DNA of 16,866 nucleotides from Candidatus Competibacteraceae bacterium. Lineage in GTDB: Bacteria; Pseudomonadota; Gammaproteobacteria; Competibacterales; Competibacteraceae. Every line of letters starts with the position of its first letter. Position 1 is the first letter of the stretch. A program made the translations under genes and the position numbers. The stretch is from assembly GCA_016712625.1 (NCBI GenBank), contig JADJQQ010000028.1, positions 1-16,866 on the forward strand, written 5' to 3'. Below are positions 5,207 through 12,665 of the stretch, piece after piece. Below the pieces are notes generated by a model. The model was not told the DNA's origin. It saw only the letters and a list, made by a program, of their open reading frames with translations, and searched no databases.

Positions 5207-7170
5207 CCGCCGCCACCCGCAACTCTGACCGCGCCACCGGTGACCGTGCCTTCTACGAACAAAGTCTAGTCGGGCAACTACTCAAAGCGCCAGACCGGCT
5301 TGACCGCGCTTCGATCCTGGAGCCTTCTGACTTCGCTTCGCCAGACCACCGCGCCTGGCTGACCGCGCTTCGCACCCTTGCAAAGAATCGCGGTTCGCTG
5401 ACCGGTGACGACTTGCCTGCCGTAATCGAGGCTGTCGTCGAAATCACAAAGCGCCCGGTCGCTGAGGTGGCGACGCAAGCGGCCGTCCTGATCGAGCAGG
5501 TCTGGTCAACCGCCAATACGCATGACGATGCGATCCGGGTCAAGCGGCTATCGACCGAGGCGCGGCTGTGCGCGGCTGTTGAGTCCCGCGACCACAAGAA
5601 AATCCGCGCCGCCTTTGCGGCTATCGATGCACTGGACGCGATCAAGGCCGGTGTTGACCTCGAAAAAGGCGACGCGGCAATTCTGATTCGCGGGAGCACG
5701 GTTACGCCGGAGCCTATTTCATGGATTTGGGATGGATGGATTGCTCGCGGCAAGCTGCATGTCCTAGCCGGGCAACCCGGAACCGGAAAAACCAATCTCG
5801 CTTGCGCCTTGGCCGCTGGAATTACGGTAGGCGGATACGCACCCGACGGAACGCGCCTTGATCCACGCTCTATCGTGGTTTGGAGCGGTGAAGATTCGAT
5901 AAAGGACACGCTCACCCCCCGACTGATGGCCAATGGCGCTGACATGGACCGCGCCCACTTCGTCAACACAGTCCGCACCCGCAAGGGTGTCAATCGACCA
6001 TTTGACCCCGCTGTTGACCTACCGCTGTTGCAGGAAGCTATCGAGAAGAGCGGCGAGGAAATCGGGCTGTTTATCGTCGATAGCGTTGCCGATGTTGTGA
6101 TGACGGACGGCCACCAGAACAACAAAGTCCGCCGGGCACTGCAACCACTGGTAGAGCTGGCGGAAAAAACCAAATGCGCCGCGCTGGGCATCACTCACTT
6201 GACGAAAGCGAGCGGCGACCGCGACCCGATTGACCGGATTGTTGGGAGCGTCGCCTTTGGTGGACTGGCCCGCGTGGTGATGATGACCGCCAAGGTGGCC
6301 GATGAAAACGGTGGCGGCCAAATCCTGGTGCGCGTTAAGTCGAATATCGGTCCCGATGGCGGCGGGTTTCGCTACGAGATAGCCAACCGGGATATTGACG
6401 GTTATCAAGGAGTGAGAGGTAGCTACATAACCTACGGCGATAAGCTGGATGGCCGCGCACGGGATTTAATTTCCATGGCTGAGGCTATTGTCGACCCCGA
6501 AGAGCAAGGCGCGATTGCCGAGGCCAAGGTGTTTATTTCCAACTGCCTGGCCGATGGCCCGATGAAAGTCACTGAGCTTGAAGCAGCGGGAAGGGCCGCT
6601 GGAATCACGAAGCGAACCATGGAACGAGCCAGAAAAACCATGGGCGTAAAGTCTCAAAAGGGATTTGACGGAGCTTGGCGTTGCTATCTCGACATACAAA
6701 AAGTTGGCGGTGTTGGCGGTGTTGGCGGTGTTGGCGGTGTTGGCGGTGTTGGCGGTGTTGGCGAAAATTTAACCAAGGCCGCCAATATTGACGGCCAAGG
6801 CCGCCAAGGCCGCCAAACGGTTGGCGGTCTTGAACCTGTTATAAATCAAGAAGATAACCTCAAGGCCGCCAAGACCGCCAAGTCCGCCAAAGAATTGAAA
6901 AATGTTGGCGAAACCGCCGATGCTGACGCCCTGGATGTCGAGGGGCGCCGATTGCTGGAAGAGGCCAAAGACGCGCCGCCGGGGGTCAAGGTGCTACCGT
7001 CCGGTGAATATGCCGTTGACCTCGCGTCCGGAAGCCGGGTCGATCTGCGCAATCAAGGGAATCGACTGCTCGAACAGGCGCGCAAGATGCGACTCGCCCC
7101 TTCCAAATCTCCCGAATCCCAACCTGCTGGTGATGAAGATTTGGACGGCGATTGGGAGGAGATCCTGTGA
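5203..7170 (+). CDS. RepA-like AAA (RecA-fold) replicative helicase/primase-type protein
   Basis: The protein has 655 residues. Its N-terminal helical part (about 15-140; FYEQSLVGQLLKAPDRLDR) resembles the DnaB N-terminal domain. The AAA_25/RepA-type ATPase (about 165-400) has Walker A GQPGTGKT (190-197), Walker B GLFIVDSVAD (288-297) and GITHLTK...DRIVGSVAFGGLAR as the sensor region. A winged-helix-like segment (about 438-495) follows, then (VGG)n at 501-520 and a disordered Ala/Lys linker. The C-terminal DLDGDWEEIL is acidic. Such proteins unwind the element's origin for autonomous replication. No zinc/TOPRIM primase motif was seen. The start overlaps the ProQ stop by ATGA, and the stop overlaps the next start by GTGA. 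It heads the replication operon. Confidence 0.85.
   Translation: MTAATRNSDRATGDRAFYEQSLVGQLLKAPDRLDRASILEPSDFASPDHRAWLTALRTLAKNRGSLTGDDLPAVIEAVVEITKRPVAEVATQAAVLIEQVWSTANTHDDAIRVKRLSTEARLCAAVESRDHKKIRAAFAAIDALDAIKAGVDLEKGDAAILIRGSTVTPEPISWIWDGWIARGKLHVLAGQPGTGKTNLACALAAGITVGGYAPDGTRLDPRSIVVWSGEDSIKDTLTPRLMANGADMDRAHFVNTVRTRKGVNRPFDPAVDLPLLQEAIEKSGEEIGLFIVDSVADVVMTDGHQNNKVRRALQPLVELAEKTKCAALGITHLTKASGDRDPIDRIVGSVAFGGLARVVMMTAKVADENGGGQILVRVKSNIGPDGGGFRYEIANRDIDGYQGVRGSYITYGDKLDGRARDLISMAEAIVDPEEQGAIAEAKVFISNCLADGPMKVTELEAAGRAAGITKRTMERARKTMGVKSQKGFDGAWRCYLDIQKVGGVGGVGGVGGVGGVGGVGENLTKAANIDGQGRQGRQTVGGLEPVINQEDNLKAAKTAKSAKELKNVGETADADALDVEGRRLLEEAKDAPPGVKVLPSGEYAVDLASGSRVDLRNQGNRLLEQARKMRLAPSKSPESQPAGDEDLDGDWEEIL
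6703..6763. repeat. 9-bp tandem repeat GTTGGCGGT, about 6.8 copies
   Basis: Six perfect units and a partial seventh encode (VGG)n in the helicase linker. Downstream in the same gene, AAGGCCGCC-type units (about 6775-6895) recur. TTGGCGGTCTT (6822-6832) and AAGACCGCCAA, which lies in the cluster near 6869-6880, are perfect reverse complements. The number of units is likely to vary by slippage without breaking the frame. Confidence 0.9.
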
Positions 7171-7814
7171 GCGCCGCCCTGGCGCTGCTCGAAGACGCCG
7201 CCGCTGACCCGTTCGGCCCGGTGCGTGCCATGAATCGCTTGGGTGCCGCTGGATTCACGCTGTCAGTTCGGGATGGGCGGCTACTCGCGACACCCTTCAC
7301 GAAGTTATCCGAACAACACCGGGATTTCATCCGCGCCCACAAGACCGCACTGGCGGCGCTGCTCGAAGACGCAGAAACCCTGCACCGTGCCCTGTTAGCC
7401 GCTGGCCCTGCTGGGCTGGCCTGGCAGGCGGGAACACCGGCCGATTGGCCTGATACCCGCCTGCTGGTCGCTGGCGAGGTGTTGTACAGCGGCAAGCGCA
7501 TGGCGAGCGTCAACGGCAGGCGCTTTGCTGCCGAGAGCGCACCGCCCGGCCAGGACATTCCGCCGGACATGCCGAGCGCGCCATTGGCTGAAACCACAAG
7601 CGCAGCCGCCACTTGGGCGGACAAGGGGCCGGACATTGCCAGCGCCGATCCGCGCCGATCCGCGCCACCCGTCTGCCTGCCGGCCGACTACCGGCCTTAC
7701 CGATTGCTGACCCGGTGCGATCGGCCAAGCCCGATTTATGGGCCAGACGGCGGTGATCCCGTGGGCTGTGGCAATTGCGGCGCGAGGTGGGACATGAAAG
7801 AGGTGGCGCCTTGA
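7167..7814 (+). CDS. TubC-N-like protein with C-terminal zinc-ribbon-like tail
   Basis: The 215-residue protein's N-terminal segment LGAAGFTLSVRDGRLLATPF...LSEQHRDFIRAHKTALAALL (about residues 25-70) fits the TubC N-terminal docking-domain-like family often found beside phage replication genes. A Pro/Ala-rich middle follows. The last 45 residues, YRPYRLLTRCDRPSPIYGP then GGDPVGCGNCGARW, form a small Cys-containing tail that is repeated in the next gene's region. The GTG start at 7167 is chosen because GGGAGGA (7154-7160) precedes it by six bases and it overlaps the helicase stop as GTGA. The role is unknown; the context suggests a replication accessory protein. Confidence 0.65.
   Translation: MSAALALLEDAAADPFGPVRAMNRLGAAGFTLSVRDGRLLATPFTKLSEQHRDFIRAHKTALAALLEDAETLHRALLAAGPAGLAWQAGTPADWPDTRLLVAGEVLYSGKRMASVNGRRFAAESAPPGQDIPPDMPSAPLAETTSAAATWADKGPDIASADPRRSAPPVCLPADYRPYRLLTRCDRPSPIYGPDGGDPVGCGNCGARWDMKEVAP
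7686..7768 (+). repeat. 83-bp direct repeat, copy 1
   Basis: This is nearly identical to 8574-8656, with about three mismatches, exactly 888 bp apart. It encodes the YRPYRLLTRCDRPSPIYGPD part of the zinc-ribbon-like tail in the same frame in both copies. The VapE C-terminal segment lies between them. Confidence 0.9.
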
Positions 7815-8705
7815 TCATCTACGTGGAGCAAACCGACCACCCCCGGACGTGCTCCTTCGTCGCCACTACGAACGAGGATTGCGGATTCTTGCGCGACCCA
7901 TCCGGTAATCGCCGATGGTGGCCGATCACGATTACCGCGCCGATTGATATTCCACGCCTAGAAGCGACCTTGCCCAAACTGCTTGGCGAGGCCGCAAGCC
8001 GCGTGATTGATGGGGAACCGTGGTACGTAAGCGACGCGGTGGCGCTGGCCCAGGCCGAGGAAATACGCGAGGACAATAGCGACCGAGACGTTTGGGAAGC
8101 GGCGGTTCTGACGGCTATAGATGTCCTCCTTCCACACGAACGGACTATCGCCAAGGTGCTGGATCATATCGGGGTCAAGGTCGACCGGCAGGACCGCCAA
8201 GCCACGAATAGGGTATCCGGGATTCTTCGGGCGAACGGTTGGAAACGGAAGCGCGGGCGCATTGGTGGTGGATGTCGAGGATATGTTTGGTCCATGTCCC
8301 TATCGCCGAATGATGGGGGACACAAGGGGGACACCAGTTTAGCCAGTCAACAAGCAGGTTGTCCCGCTGTCCCTATCTGTCCCCCTCATAAAAAAGATAA
8401 TTATATTGGAGTGAAAGCAGGGGAGGTGAAGGCGGAAAGCGCGGTGGAAAGCGCGGTGAAAAGTGCCGGGGATTTACATAGGGAATTTGAGGGGGACAAG
8501 GGGGACAAGGGGGACACCCCCCCCTGTGGACGCCAAGCCGACCAAGGCCGCGCCGCCGATCTGCCGGCCGACCGACTACCGGCCTTACCGATTGCTGACT
8601 CGGTGCGATCGGCCAAGCCCGATTTATGGGCCAGACGGTGGCGATCCCGTGGGCTGCGAGAGCTGCGGCGCACGGTGGCAGGTGGCAGGTGGAGGTGCGG
8701 CATGA
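7811..8705 (+). pseudogene. VapE C-terminal fragment, frameshifted at C8 before a zinc-ribbon tail
   Basis: Right after the start comes VEQTDHPRTCSFVATTNED, then FLRDPSGNRRWWPI, the conserved C-terminal part of virulence-associated E (VapE) helicases of phages and satellites, and a winged-helix-like region up to GCRGYVW. The P-loop half of VapE is absent, so this alone cannot be an active ATPase. TTG at 7811 overlaps the previous stop (TTGA) and has AGAGGTGG before it. A linker with three GGGGACAAG units (EGDKGDKGD) leads to eight C at 8517-8524. With seven C the frame would continue into VDAKPTKAAPPICRPTDYRP and stop at 8703-8705, overlapping the next ATG. With eight it reads on to 9331 through a nonsense stretch into the next gene. 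Confidence 0.65.
8574..8656 (+). repeat. 83-bp direct repeat, copy 2
   Basis: This is the partner of 7686-7768, same orientation and same reading frame relative to the encoded tail. Recombination between the copies would delete 888 bp and leave the TubC-N-like gene joined in frame to the tail ending at 8705. Confidence 0.9.
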
Positions 8706-9331
8706 ATACCGCGCTCAACAAGGTTGCCGACCCGGAAGTAAGGGCTCAGCTTTACGAAAATGTTACTGGATTGATGCGCCTCGCTTACGAGCAGCAAGGA
8801 ATTAAGGCGCTGGAGTCCACGCGACGCATCGCCGCCGTGCATGAGGCTGGCCATGCCGTTGTGTTCGAGGCGACGGCGGACGGGGTTAGATGGTGGCGCG
8901 CATATCGATTGAGAATTTGGAGGAATGACGAAATACCCGGCGTCAATTTTTGGGGAGGTGAAACGACGGTATCACCCAAGGCGCCGCTAGAGCGCGTTGA
9001 TACCCGTATCGATCCGGCCGGTACCGCGATAACGGCGATGCGCGCCATCGCGGGATGGACCGCCGAACAGTTGTTTACCGATGACTTCCGGATTGGGTCA
9101 TCGTTGGATGAAGTCACGATTGCTAGCGGATGCGCAAAAGGACTGTCCAGGCACTGGATGAAATCACCGGAAGAGTGCTTTGCAATGTTGTTTTCCATGA
9201 CGCGAGAAATTCTGAAAGCGAATGCCGTTTGTGCATTGCGCATTGCGGATCGTCTGGAATTCTCGCGTCGGCTGGATAGTTCCGATCTTCGTAGATTGCT
9301 GGCGGACGTGAAAGGCGGGTTTAAGCCATGA
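8702..9331 (+). CDS. M41-like HEAGH zinc metallopeptidase-type protein
   Basis: The 209-residue protein has RRIAAVHEAGHAVVFEA at residues 41-57. HEAGH (47-51) is the HExxH zinc motif in the form typical of FtsH-type M41 peptidases. Further on, AIAGWTAEQLF...GSSLDEVTIASGCA (about 115-145) resembles the M41 region that supplies the third zinc ligand; D136 is the candidate. There is no AAA domain and no membrane segment, so it is a stand-alone soluble peptidase-like domain. GGAGG lies upstream of the ATG at 8702, which overlaps the zinc-ribbon frame's stop as ATGA. It sits between replication and small unknown genes. The substrate is unknown; host or phage regulators or capsid proteins are possibilities (inference). 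Confidence 0.75.
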   Translation: MNTALNKVADPEVRAQLYENVTGLMRLAYEQQGIKALESTRRIAAVHEAGHAVVFEATADGVRWWRAYRLRIWRNDEIPGVNFWGGETTVSPKAPLERVDTRIDPAGTAITAMRAIAGWTAEQLFTDDFRIGSSLDEVTIASGCAKGLSRHWMKSPEECFAMLFSMTREILKANAVCALRIADRLEFSRRLDSSDLRRLLADVKGGFKP

Positions 9332-9576
9332 ACACCGATCACGAAATAATCAGCGAATTCCTGGAATCCGCCCGGTATATGCCGCCCGATTTGCAGCGCG
9401 ATCCAAGCGGTTTATTGCGAGTTTGCCTGCGGATTATGCGGGACAGTGGCGACGATCCAAGAGCTTTAACGAATCTTCTTGAACTGTGCATGACGTTCAT
9501 TTGCGCGCGGCATAGAAAGCAGATTATCGGCCAATTGCAGCAAGCGGCGTATGCGAATCGGCAGAGTATGCACTAA
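9328..9576 (+). CDS. Hypothetical protein, 82 aa
   Basis: No family is recognised. The protein is mostly helical, starts MNTDHEIISEFLESARYMPP and has a central LRVCLRIMRDSGDDPRALTN, then a basic ARHRKQIIGQL. It shows no membrane segment or signal. The start overlaps the stop of the HEAGH gene (ATGA) and its own stop TAA shares one base with the next ATG, so it belongs to the replication operon and is translationally coupled. Confidence 0.65.
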   Translation: MNTDHEIISEFLESARYMPPDLQRDPSGLLRVCLRIMRDSGDDPRALTNLLELCMTFICARHRKQIIGQLQQAAYANRQSMH

Positions 9577-9806
9577 TGAAAGAGCGCGTAAATAAAGACC
9601 CTGAAATATATTTGATTGCATGGAAAGGTAGCTGTTCGCAACTGGCGGCGCAATTCGGAATTCCCCTTGAAAAATTTCGCCATGAATTAAATCAACTTCC
9701 GAAATATAAACAGGGGTCAAAACTTTGTTTTGACATTAATGCGCCAAATGCGACAAATTACCTTAAAGCTTTGATTCAGAGGCGGCGATTGAAATTAACG
9801 GAATGA
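9576..9806 (+). CDS. Hypothetical protein, 76 aa, possible HTH
   Basis: The protein begins MKERVNKDPEIYLIAWKGSC and has QLAAQFGIPLEKFRHELNQL (about residues 23-43), which could form a helix-turn-helix. It ends in the strongly basic LIQRRRLKLTE. It is less GC-rich than its neighbours, suggesting separate acquisition. It is the last gene of the operon and starts inside the previous stop (TAATG). A small DNA-binding regulator is a guess from the pattern only. Confidence 0.55.
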   Translation: MKERVNKDPEIYLIAWKGSCSQLAAQFGIPLEKFRHELNQLPKYKQGSKLCFDINAPNATNYLKALIQRRRLKLTE

Positions 9807-10023
9807 CCCATTCTATTAAAGTCTGAAATGTCGCGCTGTCGCTACATGTTGCTGGTGCCTCCTCGACCCTGCCAGCGGAGACAGACAGGAGAACCTAGAA
9901 TATATAACATAATCAATAGGTTACTAGGTTCTTTCTAGCGATAGACACGAGGGGGTCGCGGAGCACCGATTTTGCCTAGCGACAAGCCACCTATGGGTTT
10001 CCTTCCTACGATAGGATTTGAAT
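9807..10023 (+). promoter_or_regulatory. Gene-free region before terS; possible cos/pac and operator sites
   Basis: AGAACCTAG and its reverse complement CTAGGTTCT flank an AT-rich core around 9890-9932. Next come GGGGGTCGCGG (9951-9961) and three related short motifs: CTAGCGATA (9935-9943), CTAGCGACA (9976-9984) and CTACGATA (10006-10013). In lambda-like phages the cohesive-end site lies just upstream of the nu1 gene and holds repeated Nu1-binding boxes, so this position suits a cos-like site. No known cos sequence is recognised. Confidence 0.35.
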
Positions 10024-10905
10024 ATGGCTTATCTGGTTGATAAAAGAGAACTGTCCAGGGTGTTCAATATCAGCGAACGCACGTTGACCGAGCACCTAAA
10101 GGCCGGCCTGCCTTTCGTCACGGCACCGGAAAAGCGAGGCCAGTCCTACCAGTTCGACACTGGCGATGTTTTCCGCTGGCTGGTTGAACGGGAAATCGCC
10201 AAGCGCCTGCCGGCTGGCAATGAGTCGCTGGACCCGCAACGAGAACGCGCCGCGCTGGACAATGCCCGGCGACGCGAAATCGAACTGCGCCTACAGGAGC
10301 GCGAGGGCGTGCTGATTCCGGCCGATCGGGTTGAGGAAACCTGGTTGCGATTGGTTCACACATTCAGGTCGCGGATGTTGGTATTGCCCAGCAAGGTGGC
10401 GCCGCTGGTTGCCGCTGAATTCGACGCCGCCAAGATCAGCGGCATGATCGAGTCCCTAATCCATGAAGCGCTGGCCGAGCTGGCGGAAAGCGATGTAGAG
10501 CCTTTCCAGCCGACCGAAGAGCACGAACCCCCATGGAAATGGAAGCGGCCGATGGAATCCACTAGCGGCTGCACCGCCACCGGCCTGCAATTGGTCGAGG
10601 CGATCATCGCCATGGTCCCGCGCATCCAGGCCAACGAAGTACCGCCAGAAGTCGGCCGGCCGCTCTATCGTGAGGTATCCCGCGCCCTAGACAAGCTGCG
10701 GGCCATGGGCCTGTTGAATGAACTCGTCGGGCGACTCCCGCCAAGCCGGAACCGAACGCAACTCTCGCGTGATGTGGCCGCATGGATGCTGCGCGCTCGC
10801 CGCTGCCAGCGAGCGCCGGCTGACCGTCGATTGCAAATTGCCCTGGAACTGCTGGCCTTGGATTTTCCCGAATCGCCGAGGCGCATCTTCGATCACCTTT
10901 TTTGA
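10024..10905 (+). CDS. Terminase small subunit (Nu1/DUF1441-like)
   Basis: The 293-residue protein opens with a winged-helix DNA-binding domain (YLVDKRELSRVFNISERTLTE, then DTGDVFRWLVEREIAKRL, about residues 3-65). The Nu1-type helical region follows: DNARRREIELRLQEREGVLI and VEETWLRLVHTFRSRMLVLPS (about 75-150). The C-terminal 140 residues (ending ALDFPESPRRIFDHLF) are less typical. Nu1-type subunits bind cos DNA and direct the large terminase to its substrate. In satellites an own TerS diverts helper packaging to satellite DNA. ATG 10024 has AGGA at good distance; an alternative TTG at 10018 is too close to it. A copy of its 3' end begins the window. No large terminase follows. Confidence 0.8.
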   Translation: MAYLVDKRELSRVFNISERTLTEHLKAGLPFVTAPEKRGQSYQFDTGDVFRWLVEREIAKRLPAGNESLDPQRERAALDNARRREIELRLQEREGVLIPADRVEETWLRLVHTFRSRMLVLPSKVAPLVAAEFDAAKISGMIESLIHEALAELAESDVEPFQPTEEHEPPWKWKRPMESTSGCTATGLQLVEAIIAMVPRIQANEVPPEVGRPLYREVSRALDKLRAMGLLNELVGRLPPSRNRTQLSRDVAAWMLRARRCQRAPADRRLQIALELLALDFPESPRRIFDHLF

Positions 10906-10969
10906 CGTACCACTGTCCAGATTTCGGCCGGATACTCGGACAAGATTTCCCACTTTCCGAGTACAAGAC

Positions 10970-11944
10970 ATGATCCAACAACGCACCCGCCCCCGCAGTC
11001 TGGACTATCTCACTGGCAACGATGTTTTCGAGTTGCTGCCCGACCTGCTAACCCTGCAAGCCGGCCGCAGTCTACGAGCCGATAGGACGCACCCGCTGGC
11101 CCTGGCGGCGCACAAAGAACGCATGCCGCTGCTGGGCTTGCGCGATGCTGCCGGAATGACCGCTAGCGACTTTGGTACTGCCCTGGAGGTGGGCCTATCG
11201 CAATTGCTGAAAAGCTCCTTCGCACCATCTAACACCGATGTTCAGCGGGTGACGAAAACCATCGAAGTGCGCGACTTTAAAGAGGTGGATTTTCCGACTA
11301 TCTCCATGGAGGAACCCGGCGAAGAGGCCGAGGACGCTCACGAAACCGCGCCGTTGAAAATGAGCATCGTGGAGGGGGACCGCAAAGGACGTTTGCGCAC
11401 CTTCAGCGGGAAAATCCGGTTTGCGCGTCATGTCTGGATGACGTGGGGAACTGAATTAGCCGCCGCGATCACCGATTACAGCCAATCGATTTTTCCAGGG
11501 ATCGAGCGCCGCCTGCTGGCTGAATGCCTTGAGGGAGCGACCTGGACCACCGGCACCGGTTCGCTTTCGATAGCCGGAATGGAAACCGCCGCCACGGCAT
11601 TGCGCGATCAAACTAACGGAGCCGGCCAAAAGTGCGGCTTGGGAATCGCCGCCCTGATCGTGCCCTCCAAACTCGAAATGACCGCGCGGGTCGTTCGCGA
11701 GGGTCTAGGCTGGCGCGATCTTGGCATCACCGTACTGCCCGACCTCACGTCGGATACCACATGGTATGCGGTCGCCGATCCGCAACTGAGCGCCCCCGTC
11801 ACCCGGCTGGTGCTGCAATCGTCGCCAAATCCGCGCATATATCTCAATCCGCTAATCATTGAAGGCTTTGAGTCCGCCGTGCAGCACGATGTCGATTTCG
11901 TGCCCCTGTCCGGTGTGCCTGGCATTGTGGAGATGAGTCCATGA
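10970..11944 (+). CDS. HK97-fold-type phage major capsid protein (Mu gpT-like)
   Basis: The protein has 324 residues. The N-terminal 60 (SLDYLTGNDVFELLPDLLTL) may be what is left of a protease or scaffold part. From about residue 60, AAGMTASDFGTALEVGLSQLL, VTKTIEVRDFKEVDFPTISM, KGRLRTFSGKIRFARHVW and the C-terminal NPRIYLNPLIIEGFESAVQH with VDFVPLSGVPGIVEM follow the order of Mu gpT-like/HK97-fold capsid subunits. ATG 10970 is used. The frame is open upstream to 10718, but that part overlaps terS out of phase and is terS DNA read in another frame. The stop overlaps the next start (ATGA). There is no portal or prohead protease gene nearby. A decayed copy is at 273-1245. Confidence 0.75.
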   Translation: MIQQRTRPRSLDYLTGNDVFELLPDLLTLQAGRSLRADRTHPLALAAHKERMPLLGLRDAAGMTASDFGTALEVGLSQLLKSSFAPSNTDVQRVTKTIEVRDFKEVDFPTISMEEPGEEAEDAHETAPLKMSIVEGDRKGRLRTFSGKIRFARHVWMTWGTELAAAITDYSQSIFPGIERRLLAECLEGATWTTGTGSLSIAGMETAATALRDQTNGAGQKCGLGIAALIVPSKLEMTARVVREGLGWRDLGITVLPDLTSDTTWYAVADPQLSAPVTRLVLQSSPNPRIYLNPLIIEGFESAVQHDVDFVPLSGVPGIVEMSP

Positions 11945-12261
11945 GTGGCTTTCAGCGATCCACACTATACCCGCCGGCCGTCCCGCGCCATGCCGGAATT
12001 GATCCAGCCGAGCTTGCATGGCGAAACGAGGTGCGAGAACGGACTCAGCGGATGATTAACCCGCCCGTCGTGCCGGTACCGCCGCTGGATAGCGGCATGG
12101 CCAAATTTGTGGCGTTCTGGAACCTGCCAGCCGAACAGCGCGAATCAATCCTGAAAGCCGAACAGGAATACCGCGAACAGGCCGAACGTGAGCGCCTGGA
12201 AGCGGTGCAGCAAGCCGAGTTAGAGCGGCTGGCCCGCGAGGGTGGCGAGGTGCTGCCATGA
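11941..12261 (+). CDS. Hypothetical protein with C-terminal coiled coil, 106 aa
   Basis: No family is recognised. The N-terminal half is Pro-rich (YPPAVPRHAGIDPAELAW, MINPPVVPVPPLDSG) and the last 45 residues form a charged helix (EQRESILKAEQEYREQAERE and so on), a probable coiled coil. It is coupled by ATGA to the capsid gene upstream and by ATGA to the next gene. A scaffold-like or capsid-binding role would suit the position, but this is inference only. A frameshifted copy is at 1242-1560. Confidence 0.6.
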   Translation: MSGFQRSTLYPPAVPRHAGIDPAELAWRNEVRERTQRMINPPVVPVPPLDSGMAKFVAFWNLPAEQRESILKAEQEYREQAERERLEAVQQAELERLAREGGEVLP

Positions 12262-12455
12262 CTTCCCGCGAAGACCTCACCCTAGCCGTGAATTATCTGC
12301 GCAAGCACGGTTGCGAGCGCACCGGCGGACGATGGATGCAGCGCGATCTGGTATTGGCCAGCGATCCCATCGAATCCGCCCGCCTGCTTCGCCGGCGATT
12401 GATCCAGCAAGAGCTGGACCGCACCCGCGCGGCCGGCCGGTGGTGTCACCGGTAA
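12258..12455 (+). CDS. Hypothetical basic protein, 65 aa
   Basis: The protein reads MTSREDLTLAVNYLRKHGCE, then RTGGRWMQRDLVLASDPIES, and ends in a long basic helix (ARLLRRRLIQQELDRTRAAG). The first part resembles a small winged-helix layout, but no family can be named. The start lies in the stop of the preceding gene (ATGA). A degenerate copy with TTG in place of ATG is at 1558. Confidence 0.6.
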   Translation: MTSREDLTLAVNYLRKHGCERTGGRWMQRDLVLASDPIESARLLRRRLIQQELDRTRAAGRWCHR

Positions 12456-12502
12456 GATTTCACTGCCCGAGCATTCATTTGGCGGACCGAACGAGACAGC
12501 GC

Positions 12503-12655
12503 ATGGCCATAGTTCGGACCCGTCAGCGGATTGGCGCCCGCGTCTCCACGATCATGGCCAGCGCACCGGACCGGGCAACGCCGCCACCTAGCGGCGACCC
12601 GGACCCCGCCCGACCGGCCCACCGTGAAACCGTGGAGGATAAGGGCATCATTTGA
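12503..12655 (+). CDS. Possible small ORF, 50 aa
   Basis: This is an Arg/Pro-rich frame beginning MAIVRTRQRIGARVSTIMAS in the gap between two better supported genes. The stop (TGA 12653-12655) lies within the ribosome binding site of the next gene, which would suit coupling. No clear Shine-Dalgarno precedes its ATG, and the left copy is frameshifted. It may be chance. Confidence 0.3.
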   Translation: MAIVRTRQRIGARVSTIMASAPDRATPPPSGDPDPARPAHRETVEDKGII

Positions 12656-12665
12656 GGATCACCCA

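Noticed and set aside
4669..5262. Minus-strand frame of 197 aa
   Set aside because: It is antisense to proQ; the Gly/Ala/Val-rich repeats are the reverse of the Pro/Ala linker.
5253..6194. Minus-strand frame of 313 aa
   Set aside because: It is antisense to the helicase with its Walker motifs; Ser/Arg-rich shadow with no recognisable domain.
6703..6763. Tandem GTTGGCGGT as a CRISPR array
   Set aside because: The 9-bp units have no spacers and encode an in-frame linker.
7775..9331. A single 518-aa fusion of VapE region and HEAGH protein
   Set aside because: The joining stretch is the zinc-ribbon DNA in the wrong frame; a good ATG with ribosome binding site at 8702 and an ATGA overlap indicate separate genes. 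The fusion is best explained by the C8 tract.
10718..10969. N-terminal extension of the capsid frame overlapping terS
   Set aside because: This part is terS coding DNA read in another frame, with no ribosome binding site; capsid similarity starts after 10970.
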